From NCBI RefSeq assembly GCF_002368095.1, contig NZ_AP018227.1:8724001-8788000 (forward strand): a DNA stretch of 64,000 bases, read 5' to 3'. Shown here in pieces: positions 34,471 through 43,752 of this stretch. The translations under genes were made by a program, and so were the position numbers. This DNA is from Calothrix parasitica NIES-267. GTDB taxonomy: Bacteria; Cyanobacteriota; Cyanobacteriia; Cyanobacteriales; Nostocaceae. The notes under the pieces are model-generated. The model did not search any database, was not told the origin of the DNA, and worked only from the letters and a program-made list of their open reading frames with translations. Within the stretch, counting starts at the first letter, position 1. Every line of letters begins with the position of its first letter.

Positions 34471-35946
34471 ATGGACGAATTAATATTTAAACCAGCATAT
34501 CAACTTGCTCGAATGATAAAAGAGCGTCAGGTTTCAGCGGTTGAGTTATTGGAAGCTTATTTAAATCAGATTTCTCGACATAATTCTCATCTTAATGCAA
34601 TTTGTACCCTCAACGACAAAGCTTTAGAAACTGCAAAACAGGCTGATGAAGCATTAGCCAAAGGTGAAAATTGGGGATTGCTTCACGGTGTACCGATAAC
34701 GATTAAGGATACTTTTGAAACCAAAGGATTGCTTACGACTGCGGGTTACGAACCTCTGAAAAATTATATTCCTAAAGAAGATGCAACTGCTGTTAAACGT
34801 CTTCGTCAAGCTGGAGCAATTATCATCGGAAAAACTACTCCGTCTCAATTAGCTGGAGATTATCAGGGAATAAACGATATATTTCCCGTTGTGAATAATC
34901 CTTGGAATTTGCAATATACTCCCGGTGGTAGTACCAGTGGTGGAGCAACAGGATTAACAGCAGGTTTTTCATCTTTAGAATTAGCTTCTGATATTGGTGG
35001 TTCGATTCGTCATCCGGCTCACTTTTGCGGAATATATGGACTCAAACCTACGGATAGAAGGGTTCCGACTACGGGACATATTGGGGATACTACAAATATG
35101 GATTTCCGCTGTATTCGTCAAATGTTAACTGTGGGAGGATTAGCTCGTTCTATTAAAGATTTGCAATTGTGTATCAAGATTATTGCTGGTGCTGACAATC
35201 GTCAACCAGATATCCCTCCAGTTCCTCTAGATGAAGTCGAGGATATTAATTTAGAGCATCTGAGAATTGCTTGGACTGATGAATTATCTTTATATCCTGT
35301 TGCTAGAGAAATTAAACTTGCAATGCAATCGGTAAGAGATAAGCTTGTAGATGCTCGGGTCAATGTTGAAAACTGGATACCGAAATTTGATTTTGCTAAA
35401 GCTTGGCAGGTTTATTATGCTGTGGGTACCTATAACCTGATGTATACTCAACCCAGCGATTTGAAAAATATTAGTTTTATGTGGAGAGAAGCGACGAAAG
35501 GGGATAAAGGATTGCGGAAATTAAGTCAAATCCCTAATTTAGTGCTACCAATATTTTTAAAACAATCTTTGAAAGGATATTTTACAGTTTTGACCGAAAG
35601 AGATAATCTGATTGCTCAAATGGATAGAGAATTAGAGAAATGGGATGTCTGGTTGTGTCCGGTTGCGATGACAGCAGCATTTACCCACCGACTCAAAGGA
35701 GCAGCAATTGAGGTTGATGGGAGAAAAGTTCCATATATGATGGCTAATGGTGCTTATCTAGTTCCTTTTAATTTAACGGGACATCCTGTTGTTGTCATTC
35801 CCATTGGTTTTACTTCAGATGGATTACCGATTGGGATGCAGATTGTCGGTAAGAGATGGAAGGAAATGGAATTATTAAGTATTGCTGAGAAGTTAGATGA
35901 AGTAATCGGGGGTTTTCGGAGTTCGGATTTGTTTAAGCAACAATAG
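34471..35946 (+). CDS. Amidase (amidase signature family)
   Basis: 491 residues. Hydrolyses an amide bond with the Ser-Ser-Lys triad: Lys in HGVPITIKDTF (about 83), Ser in GGSTSGGATG (about 158), and the nucleophile Ser in SDIGGSIRHPAHFCG (about 182). The length is typical. No GatB/C partner is nearby, and the sequence is of the general amidase or fatty acid amide hydrolase-like type rather than GatA. A lipid-amide substrate would fit the neighbouring oxylipin genes, but this is only contextual. It is divergent from tetR. Its last 14 bp overlap the end of the convergent gene at 35933-37000. Confidence 0.9.
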   Translation: MDELIFKPAYQLARMIKERQVSAVELLEAYLNQISRHNSHLNAICTLNDKALETAKQADEALAKGENWGLLHGVPITIKDTFETKGLLTTAGYEPLKNYIPKEDATAVKRLRQAGAIIIGKTTPSQLAGDYQGINDIFPVVNNPWNLQYTPGGSTSGGATGLTAGFSSLELASDIGGSIRHPAHFCGIYGLKPTDRRVPTTGHIGDTTNMDFRCIRQMLTVGGLARSIKDLQLCIKIIAGADNRQPDIPPVPLDEVEDINLEHLRIAWTDELSLYPVAREIKLAMQSVRDKLVDARVNVENWIPKFDFAKAWQVYYAVGTYNLMYTQPSDLKNISFMWREATKGDKGLRKLSQIPNLVLPIFLKQSLKGYFTVLTERDNLIAQMDRELEKWDVWLCPVAMTAAFTHRLKGAAIEVDGRKVPYMMANGAYLVPFNLTGHPVVVIPIGFTSDGLPIGMQIVGKRWKEMELLSIAEKLDEVIGGFRSSDLFKQQ

Positions 35947-37000
35947 TTGAATGTTCGTATTCATGGATATCCATCAGTTTACTTTTCTTTCCTTTCCTAA
36001 CTTTACTAATAGAACCACCACTGGTAAGGAAAACATACTTATTATTATTATCGGCTAATAAATATCCAAATAGAGGGTTCTGACAATCGTGTTTAATACG
36101 CACAACATACTGACTAATTCCCATTCTTTGTGCAAATAATTCTGCGAGATTCTGATGAATTTCTTTAAACTGTAATTGGTATTGCTTGTCTAACGTAGAC
36201 TCGATTAAGTAATCATAATCCTCATCTGGATATTTTTGTTTTAAGTCATCAAGAATATCATCATAAATAGACACATCCTCGCGAATAAAATTTATCATCT
36301 CCTTCCAACTAGAAATCAAATCTTGGGGATTTTCTAACATTGTGTATGTCGATTCAATTACTTCTGGAGATGTCAATTCAGCTATGCCAAAATCAGTATT
36401 GTAAATAATATAAAAAATAGCTTCTTCGTTACGATTAACTTGATTTTGTATCTCTCGTTGTTCTTTTGTTTGGGCTGCTAGTTGTTCTTGTTTCGCTGCC
36501 ATTTGAACAGCATTCTTAGCTTTGCGTTTCTGACGACGTTCTAGAACAGAATCAACCCGCTGACTCAATTCCGGGTTAGTAAATATCATTAATTCTAAAT
36601 CAAACTTATTAAATAAATGCATTTGACTTGAACTTCTATAATGCGGATTGCGTACATATTTAGCTGGTGCAATTCCAAAGTCAGATTGTAGCTTCTGCGT
36701 TATTCCCATTTCACGAACACTAGATAAGCAAATCTTCTTTGATTTTTCGGACAACCTAGATTTCTCATCATCAAACCAACGCTTAATCAGCTTTAATATT
36801 GCATGTCTTGAAGCGCGAAAATTAGTACTATTAATATCGGAAACTAAAGCAGAATCTGTAATCGTTTCGTTCTTAGCTGCCGTCTTCGCTGATGTTAACA
36901 GTTCTTTATAATATTGGCGGTTGCCTAATTCATCCAATGTATCGGAATCAACTTCCTGAATTCTTAATTTAGCTAGTTTCCAAAATAATGATGATTCCAT
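35933..37000 (-). CDS. Unknown 355-residue protein
   Basis: Not recognised. It is mostly helical and charged, with a likely coiled-coil region near residues 152-190 rich in Glu, Lys and Gln (RRQKRKAKNAVQMAAKQEQLAAQTKEQREIQ shortened here), then an acidic region (DDILDDLKQKYPDEDYDYL) and a basic C-terminal patch (SKVRKGKKSKLMD). No signal peptide or membrane segment. The 3' end overlaps the amidase stop by 14 bp in convergent orientation. Confidence 0.55.
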   Translation of the reverse strand: MESSLFWKLAKLRIQEVDSDTLDELGNRQYYKELLTSAKTAAKNETITDSALVSDINSTNFRASRHAILKLIKRWFDDEKSRLSEKSKKICLSSVREMGITQKLQSDFGIAPAKYVRNPHYRSSSQMHLFNKFDLELMIFTNPELSQRVDSVLERRQKRKAKNAVQMAAKQEQLAAQTKEQREIQNQVNRNEEAIFYIIYNTDFGIAELTSPEVIESTYTMLENPQDLISSWKEMINFIREDVSIYDDILDDLKQKYPDEDYDYLIESTLDKQYQLQFKEIHQNLAELFAQRMGISQYVVRIKHDCQNPLFGYLLADNNNKYVFLTSGGSISKVRKGKKSKLMDIHEYEHSTIVA

Positions 37001-37074
37001 CTCCTTATATTCCCGATTTTCATTGATTTACGTTCTTACTTGTCTTGCTAGAAATTAAAGCAATAAATTTCTTA

Positions 37075-37689
37075 CTACGAACCTCTGTACCTTTGCCATA
37101 AGTACTTAGGCAAAATTAATTGTGTATTTGTCATTGCGAGTGAAACGAAGTGAAACGAAGCAATCTCAAAGTGTTGCGATTGCTTCGCTGTCGCTCGCAA
37201 TGACACAATTAATTTTGCACACCCACTTATTAGAAGTTCGCCATCATCTAAATCAATTTTACTACCTTGTTGGGTAAATCCATTTTTTTGTAATACTTTG
37301 TGAGATGGATGATTTGATAAAGCAGTATGAGCAATGACCGATTTGATTTCAACTTGTGAAAATGCTTCTGTTAACAAAACTTCAACAGCACGAGTTGCAA
37401 ATCCCTTTCTTTGTTGCGAAGGAATAACCCCATAACCAATTTCAACAGAATTATCTTTTTGAGGGGGATTTTTAAATCCGCACATTCCTACAATTAGTCT
37501 ATCTACAACAATTAACCGAGGAGACCACCAAAAATAATTTAATGGTTCTTCAGTTAATTTATCAATTGCCAATTCCAATAAAAAACTAGGTGCAATTTCT
37601 TCGTTTTGAGGAATTATGAAATTGTCAATTTGCTGGTGATTTAGTAAAGCTATTAATTGTTGGATATTAGATTTTTCAAGAGTTAGCAT
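37075..37689 (-). CDS. GNAT acetyltransferase with a repeat-derived C-terminus
   Basis: The first ~160 residues form a GNAT domain: EIGYGVIPSQQRKGFATRAVEVLLTEAF is the acetyl-CoA loop, and ALSNHPSHKVLQKNGF is the conserved C-terminal helix/strand. After GELLISG the last ~45 residues (LRATAKQSQ.., FVSLAMTNTQ..) are the translation of a dispersed GTCATTGCGAG..CTCGCAATGAC palindromic repeat inserted at 37126-37215. The original end has thus been replaced, but the core fold should be intact. The substrate is unknown; RimJ-like. Confidence 0.75.
   Translation of the reverse strand: MLTLEKSNIQQLIALLNHQQIDNFIIPQNEEIAPSFLLELAIDKLTEEPLNYFWWSPRLIVVDRLIVGMCGFKNPPQKDNSVEIGYGVIPSQQRKGFATRAVEVLLTEAFSQVEIKSVIAHTALSNHPSHKVLQKNGFTQQGSKIDLDDGELLISGCAKLIVSLRATAKQSQHFEIASFHFVSLAMTNTQLILPKYLWQRYRGS
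37126..37215. repeat. GTCATTGCGAG palindromic repeat inside a coding region
   Basis: Inverted arms TTGTCATTGCGAG..GAAGCAAT and GATTGCTTCGCTGTCGCTCGC continuing AATGACA. It forms the 3' end of the GNAT gene. Related cores lie inside the 171-bp elements at 23943 and 37907 and, degenerate, at 45927. Confidence 0.75.
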
Positions 37690-37737
37690 ATTTTTGATTA
37701 ATCAAGTGTGTAGTAAGGAATTTATTCCTGATATAGC

Positions 37738-37812
37738 GTTTACCTCAACCTGATAACGCTATGCTTTATCTCCCCTCTCCTGGTGGAAGGAGAGGGGGTT
37801 GGGGGTGAGGTT
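37738..37812. repeat. CCCCTCTCC..GGAGAGGGG hairpin repeat
   Basis: TCCCCTCTCCTGGTGGAAGG continuing AGAGGGGGTTGGGGGTGAGGT, preceded by CTCAACCTGATAACGCTATG. The same block recurs near 47624-47700 and 58257-58360. Dispersed repeat with no coding role. Confidence 0.7.
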
Positions 37813-37906
37813 TTAAGAAGTCTTTAATAGACTGGGAAAGGTTATATTTGGCGCTATGAGCGGAGCTTTCTCGCAGAGTAAGCGCAACTACGAGCCTAAA
37901 ATAATT

Positions 37907-38077
37907 AGGACTTACGCAAAAGCAACGTAACTGCGTCATTACGAGCGGCAGCGACGTATTCACCGAAGGTGTGGATCATCGCAACAATCCTGCGATTGCT
38001 TCCCTACACTATCTCCCTCCGGGAGACGCTACGCTAACGTTTCGGTCGCAATGACAAATCTCCATTGCGTAAGTCCT
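37907..38077. mobile_element. 171-bp inverted-repeat element (MITE-like), second copy
   Basis: Ends AGGACTTACGCAA and TTGCGTAAGTCCT. It is the inverse of the copy at 23943-24113, with only scattered differences visible. AT-rich flanks (ATAATT on both sides) may be a target duplication. It lies 5 bp before the stop codon of the YgjP-like gene. Confidence 0.8.
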
Positions 38078-38082
38078 GATAA

Positions 38083-38808
38083 TTATTCTAAAGGCAATAA
38101 TTCCATTTCCCATGATTTCAAATCGGCTTTACGCTGTTTATAATCTGGCATTATATTACTAAGAGCTTGCCAAAAGTCTTTACTATGATTGTGATGTAAT
38201 AAATGGGTAAGTTCGTGAGCAACAACGTATTCTAAGACTGATAAAGGTGCATCAGCTAAACGCCAATTGATACGAATACTTCCTTTTGAAGAACAGGTTC
38301 CCCAAGCTCGTTTTTGTTGAGATAATTTGATAGATTTGGGTTGAACGTTGAGTTTATCGGCGTAAATTCGAGCAAATTTTAGAATATCAAAATAAACTTG
38401 TTCGCGCTTCCAATTAATTAAAGCTTGTTTTATCGCTGCTTCTTTTTCATCTTCATTCAAATGTCGTGGTACTTGAATATCAATGTCATTTTCATAATTA
38501 ATAATTATTTTTTCTACATCACTTGAATCTATATTTAATCGGAAATAACTACCCCGATACATAACTTTTTCACCATTTACATAGCGTTGGGGTAGTTTTG
38601 GCGGATATTTGAGAATTGTTTCCGTAACAGTTTTGAATAGCCAGCGTTTTTTGCTATTGATAAAATTAGTAATTAGTTCCTCGGGGGTATCAATTGGTGC
38701 TACAACTTCCACCCCTTTAGGACTAACTATAATCCGCTGTCGTTTACAGCGCTTACTGTAACGGATTGTATAGGAAATACTGGTTTCATCTATTTGTAAA
38801 ACGGGCAT
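38083..38808 (-). CDS. YgjP/DUF45-type zinc metalloprotease
   Basis: 241 residues. The zinc motif HELTHLLHHNHSKDFW (HExxH plus downstream His) near residue 198 follows the family stretch KRAWGTCSSKGSIRINWRL. The N-terminal RYSKRCKRQRIIVSPKGVEV and VAPIDTPEELI are typical of DUF45/YgjP proteins related to SprT/WSS1-like peptidases. Cytosolic. The gene is downstream of the gene at 38832-39728 by 23 bp, probably as one operon. Family members often sit beside restriction systems, but none is seen here. Confidence 0.88.
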   Translation of the reverse strand: MPVLQIDETSISYTIRYSKRCKRQRIIVSPKGVEVVAPIDTPEELITNFINSKKRWLFKTVTETILKYPPKLPQRYVNGEKVMYRGSYFRLNIDSSDVEKIIINYENDIDIQVPRHLNEDEKEAAIKQALINWKREQVYFDILKFARIYADKLNVQPKSIKLSQQKRAWGTCSSKGSIRINWRLADAPLSVLEYVVAHELTHLLHHNHSKDFWQALSNIMPDYKQRKADLKSWEMELLPLE

Positions 38809-38831
38809 TAATTTGTTTTTTTGTGTGTTTA

Positions 38832-39728
38832 TTATTGACGAAACCGATTTAATAATTCCTCACGAGATAGCTGTAGCAATAAAGGAGTAAATTCTTGAGG
38901 TGATAGTCTTGAAATTGGTTCGATAATTGAGTTTAATTCTTCATCAGAACCAAAACGAACTCGTAATAAATTCTCAATAACTGTACGACGTTCTGTTGTA
39001 ACCCCTTCTTGCTTTGCATCTTCTAACTGTTGTAGATAAATTGGTGATAATGCCATGACTAATTCTCTGTCCTCTTCATCAATTTTTTGATTTTGGTTTT
39101 GGGTGATTTCTAAAATGCTTCTTAAACTTAATACTGCATCTATTGCTTTGGCTCGTAATGGATTATCTGGAGATAGTTCTTGTAATTCATTTATCGCTTG
39201 TTTTTGTACGTTTCCTTTTCCTAAAAGTCGCAGCCAAAGTGTTTCTGGGATGCGAGGTAGTTGATGGATAACGACAATTGCAGTTTTGGCCGATTCACCG
39301 AGGAAATATACTCCTTGACCCCAATTTTCTTCGTCTGGAATAGCGTTGAAACTATTCAAGATAGCAATAGAAGCAGTAGGTGTTAATATCCATACTTTGG
39401 GAAGCTCGTCTTCTAAGGTTGGAATTTCATTTCTTTTATTTTCGCGTTCTATTTCGGATATTATATAGAACACTTTTTTCATGCAGCTACGGATTTCTGA
39501 AATCTTAACTGCGTTCCTATAAGGCTCAAATAATGCTGTTTTATCGGCAAGTCTCCCTAGTAACCCTAATTCTATTTTATCCATACTGGGCTGGGATGAG
39601 GGGACAAAGTAAACGTCGATTTCTGTAATTTCGGCTGGTACTTTGCGGCTGGTTTCGACTTCTCCTAAAGGTTGTAATAATTCTTTAAGATAATCTTTAG
39701 CGAATTGGTCGTAGGGGAACCGAGTCAT
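38832..39728 (-). CDS. Conserved cyanobacterial protein, Rpn/DUF4351-like
   Basis: 298 residues, with an N-terminal FPYDQFAKDYLKELLQPLGEVETSRKVPAEITEIDVYFVP block. It resembles cyanobacterial proteins related to Rpn-type PD-(D/E)XK nucleases: acidic E-IDVYF strand and a flanking Lys. The C-terminus LIIEPISRLSPQEFTPLLLQLSREELLNRF-like segment resembles DUF4351. Family identity and nuclease activity are not certain. It is the first gene of a two-gene unit with the YgjP-like protease. Confidence 0.6.
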   Translation of the reverse strand: MTRFPYDQFAKDYLKELLQPLGEVETSRKVPAEITEIDVYFVPSSQPSMDKIELGLLGRLADKTALFEPYRNAVKISEIRSCMKKVFYIISEIERENKRNEIPTLEDELPKVWILTPTASIAILNSFNAIPDEENWGQGVYFLGESAKTAIVVIHQLPRIPETLWLRLLGKGNVQKQAINELQELSPDNPLRAKAIDAVLSLRSILEITQNQNQKIDEEDRELVMALSPIYLQQLEDAKQEGVTTERRTVIENLLRVRFGSDEELNSIIEPISRLSPQEFTPLLLQLSREELLNRFRQ

Positions 39729-39824
39729 GAAGCTTTTTAATTTTGATATTTCAAATTTTGCTGCATGATAATTTTACAATTAAAGGTACTAAGTAGGTCG
39801 GCGTTGAAAATCGTAGTTAAGACC

Positions 39825-39881
39825 AAGGAGTAGCAAGTAGCAAGTAGCAAGTAAAAAGTAGCAAGTAGCAAGTAGGAATAA
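39825..39881. repeat. AGTAGCA tandem repeats
   Basis: About seven imperfect copies of the heptamer AGTAGCA. The remaining sequence between 39882 and 40216 is AT-rich with no gene recognised. Confidence 0.85.
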
Positions 39882-40216
39882 GGCTTTGAAGCAAATGTAC
39901 ATATTGTTGCATAGCTTGGTTTATTGGTACCGACTTACTTACAACCTATATATAGCAATCAGATTCTACAAAACTGCATAAATTGCTTGCGGAAGCACCT
40001 ATTAGATATTAAGTGAATTTAAACCTTTGACTGACAATTATTAGTGTAATTCATCATCAAATTGAGTTTTCAAAACTTATATAATAACCAAAAGCCAAAA
40101 TTAACCTCAATGACTTAAGTAATTCAATAGAAAATGCAAGTAGAGACGGTTGTCAAAAATATACAGGCAGCGTTTCAGCTTTTACCTAATATTACATATG
40201 TTTGTTTCCAATCAAT

Positions 40217-40342
40217 CAGGAATGGCCGCAATTGTCACAATATGCGGTTGGTGCGTGACACTGAATAACTTATTTCTACGTTCGGGTAGGAATCAAAGTG
40301 TCACAGCACCCTACAAGTAAAATATGCCAGTTGCGTAAGTCC
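40217..40342. mobile_element. ~126-bp inverted-repeat element, GGACTTACGCAA/GGAATGGCCGCAA family
   Basis: Left end CAGGAATGGCCGCAATTGTC, right end TTGCGTAAGTCC, inside GGTGCGTGACACTG..AAGTGTCACAGCACCCTAC. The same element in inverse orientation splits a methyltransferase gene at 47359-47486. CCAATCAAT occurs on both flanks and may be a target duplication. Confidence 0.75.
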
Positions 40343-40387
40343 AATCAATATACAAATTTTAGATTATCACTTTCATAGCCACAATAA

Positions 40388-41167
40388 ATGACACAATCAA
40401 ACTTAGAAAATCAAAGTGATTCTTTTAATAAATCTAATATTCTACGAAGGATTTTATTTTTCATTTACGGTCTTGTCTGCTACGGTATATTTTTGGTTAC
40501 ACTTTTATATGCTGTCGGATTTTTTGGTAATTTTTTAGTCCCAAAATCTATCGATACGGTGAGAACAACTTCTTTTATCAAAGCTTTAATTACGGATTCT
40601 TTATTGTTAGCAGTATTTGGCATTCAACATAGTGGAATGGCTCGTAAAGGGTTTAAGAATGTTTGGACTAAAATAATTCCAAAACCTATTGAAAGAAGCA
40701 CTTATGTGTTGTGTGCTAGTCTGACGCTTATTTTGCTGTTTTGGCAATGGCAATCTTTGAGAATTACATTGTGGGATTTATCAGGAACTATCGCAGAACC
40801 TATTTTATGGTGCTTGTGTGGATTGGGATGGCTAATTGTTCTTCTGAGTACTTTTATGATTAACCATTTTGAGCTATTTGGACTGCAACAAGTATTGTTG
40901 AATCTTATTAGGAAAGAACCAGAGGAAATAAATTTTAAGATTGTAGGTTTTTATAATTATGTTCGGCATCCTATTTATTTAGGATTTATTATTGCTTTTT
41001 GGTCAACTCCGATGATGACGTTGACTCATTTATTTTTTAGCTGTGGAATATTGGCTTATATTTTAATAGGTATTTTCCTAGAAGAAAAAGACTTGATAGC
41101 TGAATATGGAAATCAATATCAAGAATATAAGAATATAGTTTCTATGTTGATTCCCAATTTATTTTAA
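40388..41167 (+). CDS. mddA: MddA-like methanethiol S-methyltransferase, membrane protein
   Basis: 259 residues with five to six membrane helices. Motifs typical of the MddA/NnrU group are visible: GIQHSGMARKGFKNVWT (about 77-93), IPKPIERSTYVLCASLTLILLFWQW (shown here in parts), and the C-terminal SAM-binding NYVRHPIYLGF near residue 195, shared with isoprenylcysteine and phospholipid methyltransferases. MddA methylates methanethiol to dimethyl sulfide. Assignment is by motif and needs phylogeny to separate it from other ICMT-like proteins. Single gene. Confidence 0.7.
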   Translation: MTQSNLENQSDSFNKSNILRRILFFIYGLVCYGIFLVTLLYAVGFFGNFLVPKSIDTVRTTSFIKALITDSLLLAVFGIQHSGMARKGFKNVWTKIIPKPIERSTYVLCASLTLILLFWQWQSLRITLWDLSGTIAEPILWCLCGLGWLIVLLSTFMINHFELFGLQQVLLNLIRKEPEEINFKIVGFYNYVRHPIYLGFIIAFWSTPMMTLTHLFFSCGILAYILIGIFLEEKDLIAEYGNQYQEYKNIVSMLIPNLF

Positions 41168-41317
41168 TGATATTAATATCGTGTTTCGAGTGTGAAGTTA
41201 TTTCTTTGAGGATGCGCCCGAAACTATCGTTTTTGTCATACTGAACTGGCAAGTTACACATTAATAAATACAGAAGCAACTAAAATTCGGGTGCCGATAC
41301 CAATATCTAGAAACGGT

Positions 41318-42382
41318 TCAAATTAAATCTCTCGAACTTGGTAAGCCAGGGATGGATTCAGCAGCCTTAACAGCACGAATAACTGCTTGTGCGATAGCCT
41401 CGGCAGCTAATGCCCCAAGCAGACTGACATTAATATTTTCAGTAGATTCGCCAGTCGATAAGGCAAAAATTGTATCTCCATCATACATAGTATGCACGGG
41501 GTTTATTGTGCGAGCTAAACCGTCATGTGCCATTTGTGCAATTTTTTGGCACTGCGCTTTATCAAGTTTCACATCTACAGCAACCACTCCAATAGTGGTA
41601 TTCATACCCCCAAGTAAAGGTGGTAAATCTTCACCGCGTATAATCGTTTCCATCGTTCCTAATAACTTTTTGCCGTCAAGAGAACGCGCTCCTGCTAGTA
41701 ATTTGCCGTTAGATGGCTCAAATACATCACCAACAGCATTAACGGCAATAATTGCCCCAACTGTAATTCCTATTGGTAATTTAATTGATGCCGTGCCAAT
41801 GCCGCTTTTCATTGCACGACTCATCCCAAACAATTTTCCGACAGTTGCACCTGCTCCCGCACCAAAATTGCCTTCTTTGACTAACTTATCCGAAGCGTTC
41901 TTGCAGGCTTGATAACCTGCTATAGCATCCGGACGAATTTTGGCATCTCCAACATTTAAATCAAATAGGATTGCTGCGGGAACAATAGGCACTTTTGCTA
42001 CACCTGTATCGTAGCCAATACCGCGCTCCTCTAAAAATTTCATTACCCCCGTTGCTGCATCTAGTCCAAAAGCACTACCCCCAGAAAGCAGAATCGCGTG
42101 AACTTGTTGCACTAAATTTTTAGGGTCGAGCAAATCGGTTTCGCGTGTTCCGGGAGCCGCTCCACGAACATCTACACCAGCAAGCGCACCCGATGGAGTC
42201 AAAATCACTGTGCAACCTGTTGGTCTACGGCTATCGGTAAAGTGACCTACTTTAATACCGGAAACATCAGTAATAGAATTATTCGAGTTCGATTTGGCAA
42301 ATGTCTTAATTGGTACTAACCCTAGGGCTAATGCTAAACTGCTCAATAATAATTCACGACGAGATATTCTGAAATTGTTCAT
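41318..42382 (-). CDS. P1 family (DmpA/BapA-type) aminopeptidase, Tat-exported
   Basis: 354 residues. N-terminal Tat signal (SRRELLLSSLALALG). The mature part begins NSITDVSGIKVGHFTD, typical of the S58/P1 family, and continues with RGAAPGTRETDLL and LSGGSAFGLDAATGVM. The auto-cleavage site and nucleophile lie in GGMNTTIGVVAVD near residue 261: self-cleavage before a Thr creates the N-terminal nucleophile. Related enzymes are D- or beta-peptide aminopeptidases. Periplasmic action is expected. Single gene. Confidence 0.88.
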   Translation of the reverse strand: MNNFRISRRELLLSSLALALGLVPIKTFAKSNSNNSITDVSGIKVGHFTDSRRPTGCTVILTPSGALAGVDVRGAAPGTRETDLLDPKNLVQQVHAILLSGGSAFGLDAATGVMKFLEERGIGYDTGVAKVPIVPAAILFDLNVGDAKIRPDAIAGYQACKNASDKLVKEGNFGAGAGATVGKLFGMSRAMKSGIGTASIKLPIGITVGAIIAVNAVGDVFEPSNGKLLAGARSLDGKKLLGTMETIIRGEDLPPLLGGMNTTIGVVAVDVKLDKAQCQKIAQMAHDGLARTINPVHTMYDGDTIFALSTGESTENINVSLLGALAAEAIAQAVIRAVKAAESIPGLPSSRDLI

Positions 42383-42631
42383 CTTATTACCCTGAAGAAA
42401 AATGTGCTTTTACGTATTTATTTGCGTAAACTAGGTATTATAAAAGCAAATTTTGCTAAGTTTCCTATTTCATCTATTTTTATTCAATCACCTATTTTCA
42501 ATAAAAATTATAAAATTAATAAAAATCCCAAAACTAAATTGCTCAAAGTGTCTTGAGATGCTAAAGCCATTACCAGCGAACAATCAAATAAATCTAGCTT
42601 AGAATCTGTTGTTTAAATAAAATTCACAAAT

Positions 42632-43645
42632 CTATAAATATCGATAAGTTGTTAAATAAACAGCAAAAGTTCCCAGCCAATGACTACCAGCATAATGCTC
42701 GCATATCGCATTTTTCAAACCAATTTGATGATGAATATTAGCAGTATTTTGCAATGTATTTATTCGATTATCTTTATCGGGTAAACCAGAAATTATTCCT
42801 TCAATCATCCAAGCTCGACTTAAATTTAAACCGTAGAAATGAGCTTGCATATAATCTTCAGAATCATTAACATTAACGGGTTTTAACCAATCTGTAGAAT
42901 TATCAATTGGTATTTCTGGAAGAAATTCATTTAACCAATCAGCAAACTCATTTTTATCTAGAATTCTTCTTATTAAATCAGCTTCTGCTAAACAAGGTGA
43001 AAGAAAATCGTATCCTAACGGTTCAAATTTTAAAGAATGGTTTTTATTATCTAGATAAAACTGTTTAGATTTATCCTTAATTAAATTAATTAAATCAGTA
43101 TTATCTACAGTTTTAGCCCAGTCTAAAATTAAACTTAATCCAAAAGCAGTTTGCTTGTGCATCCCAGTGCGATCGCAAACGGTTAGTTTTTCTATCCAGC
43201 GCTGCAAATTCTCTTCTACTATAGTTTCCAGCGGTTTTAATATAATTCGCCATTGTTGAGCTTTATCATCATCCCACTCATGAAGTTCCGCAACAAGCTG
43301 TAATAACCAAGCCACACCATAAGGTATTTCAAATCGAGGATGACGTTTTAAATAAGACACTTCACCTTCTATTTTTTCGGGAGTTAAACTTTTATTCAAA
43401 GCTTCTTTTGCTGATAAACTAAAAGCTGCTTCGGGAAAACAACGAGCTAAACGAGCTAACAACCAATGACCATGTACCGAAGAATGCCAATCTAAACAAC
43501 CGTAAAAAGCAGGAGTTAATTCTCGCGGTGGTTTGACATCTTCATCGCTATTCAGCCAATAGATATTACTGTGAGGATATTCGCAATCGACGCAGTTTAA
43601 AACTAATTCTACTAGTTTTGATGCAGTGGTTTCGCTGATTTCCAT
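42632..43645 (-). CDS. DUF2891 family protein
   Basis: 337 residues. Hallmarks of DUF2891 are visible: LTPAFYGCLDWHSSVHGHW near residue 42, RHPRFEIPYGVAWLLQL near 102, LGYDFLSPCLAEADL near 208, and YAGSHWLGTFAVYL at the end. The conserved His and Trp residues, and an overall alpha/alpha barrel-like helical pattern, suggest a glycosidase-like fold, but no activity is established. No signal peptide. Confidence 0.8.
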   Translation of the reverse strand: MEISETTASKLVELVLNCVDCEYPHSNIYWLNSDEDVKPPRELTPAFYGCLDWHSSVHGHWLLARLARCFPEAAFSLSAKEALNKSLTPEKIEGEVSYLKRHPRFEIPYGVAWLLQLVAELHEWDDDKAQQWRIILKPLETIVEENLQRWIEKLTVCDRTGMHKQTAFGLSLILDWAKTVDNTDLINLIKDKSKQFYLDNKNHSLKFEPLGYDFLSPCLAEADLIRRILDKNEFADWLNEFLPEIPIDNSTDWLKPVNVNDSEDYMQAHFYGLNLSRAWMIEGIISGLPDKDNRINTLQNTANIHHQIGLKNAICEHYAGSHWLGTFAVYLTTYRYL

Positions 43646-43690
43646 GTTATCAATTTTAAATTTATAGCTGTTTATTCTGTAGTTTGAGAA

Positions 43691-43729
43691 TTAACAAACC
43701 CGGTTTTTTCACAAAACCGGGTTTGTTAA
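43691..43729. terminator. Perfect 17-bp hairpin (AACCCGGTTTT type)
   Basis: TTAACAAACCCGGTTTT and its exact inverse are separated by TTCAC. It lies between the Rieske gene stop (43753) and the DUF2891 start and is followed by T-rich DNA on the plus strand. It belongs to the same AAACCCGGTTT repeat group as 20907 and 58832, so it may be a mobile hairpin acting as a terminator. Confidence 0.55.
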
Positions 43730-43752
43730 TTTTACTTCTCGACTTTCCTCAA

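Noticed and set aside
35933-37000. Restriction or Swi/Snf-type helicase identity for the unknown 355-residue protein
   Set aside because: No Walker, DExx or nuclease motif is visible; left as unknown.
37766-37963. 65-codon open frame on the minus strand
   Set aside because: It lies wholly in the GGAGAGGGG hairpin repeat and the 171-bp element; its translation is repeat-derived.
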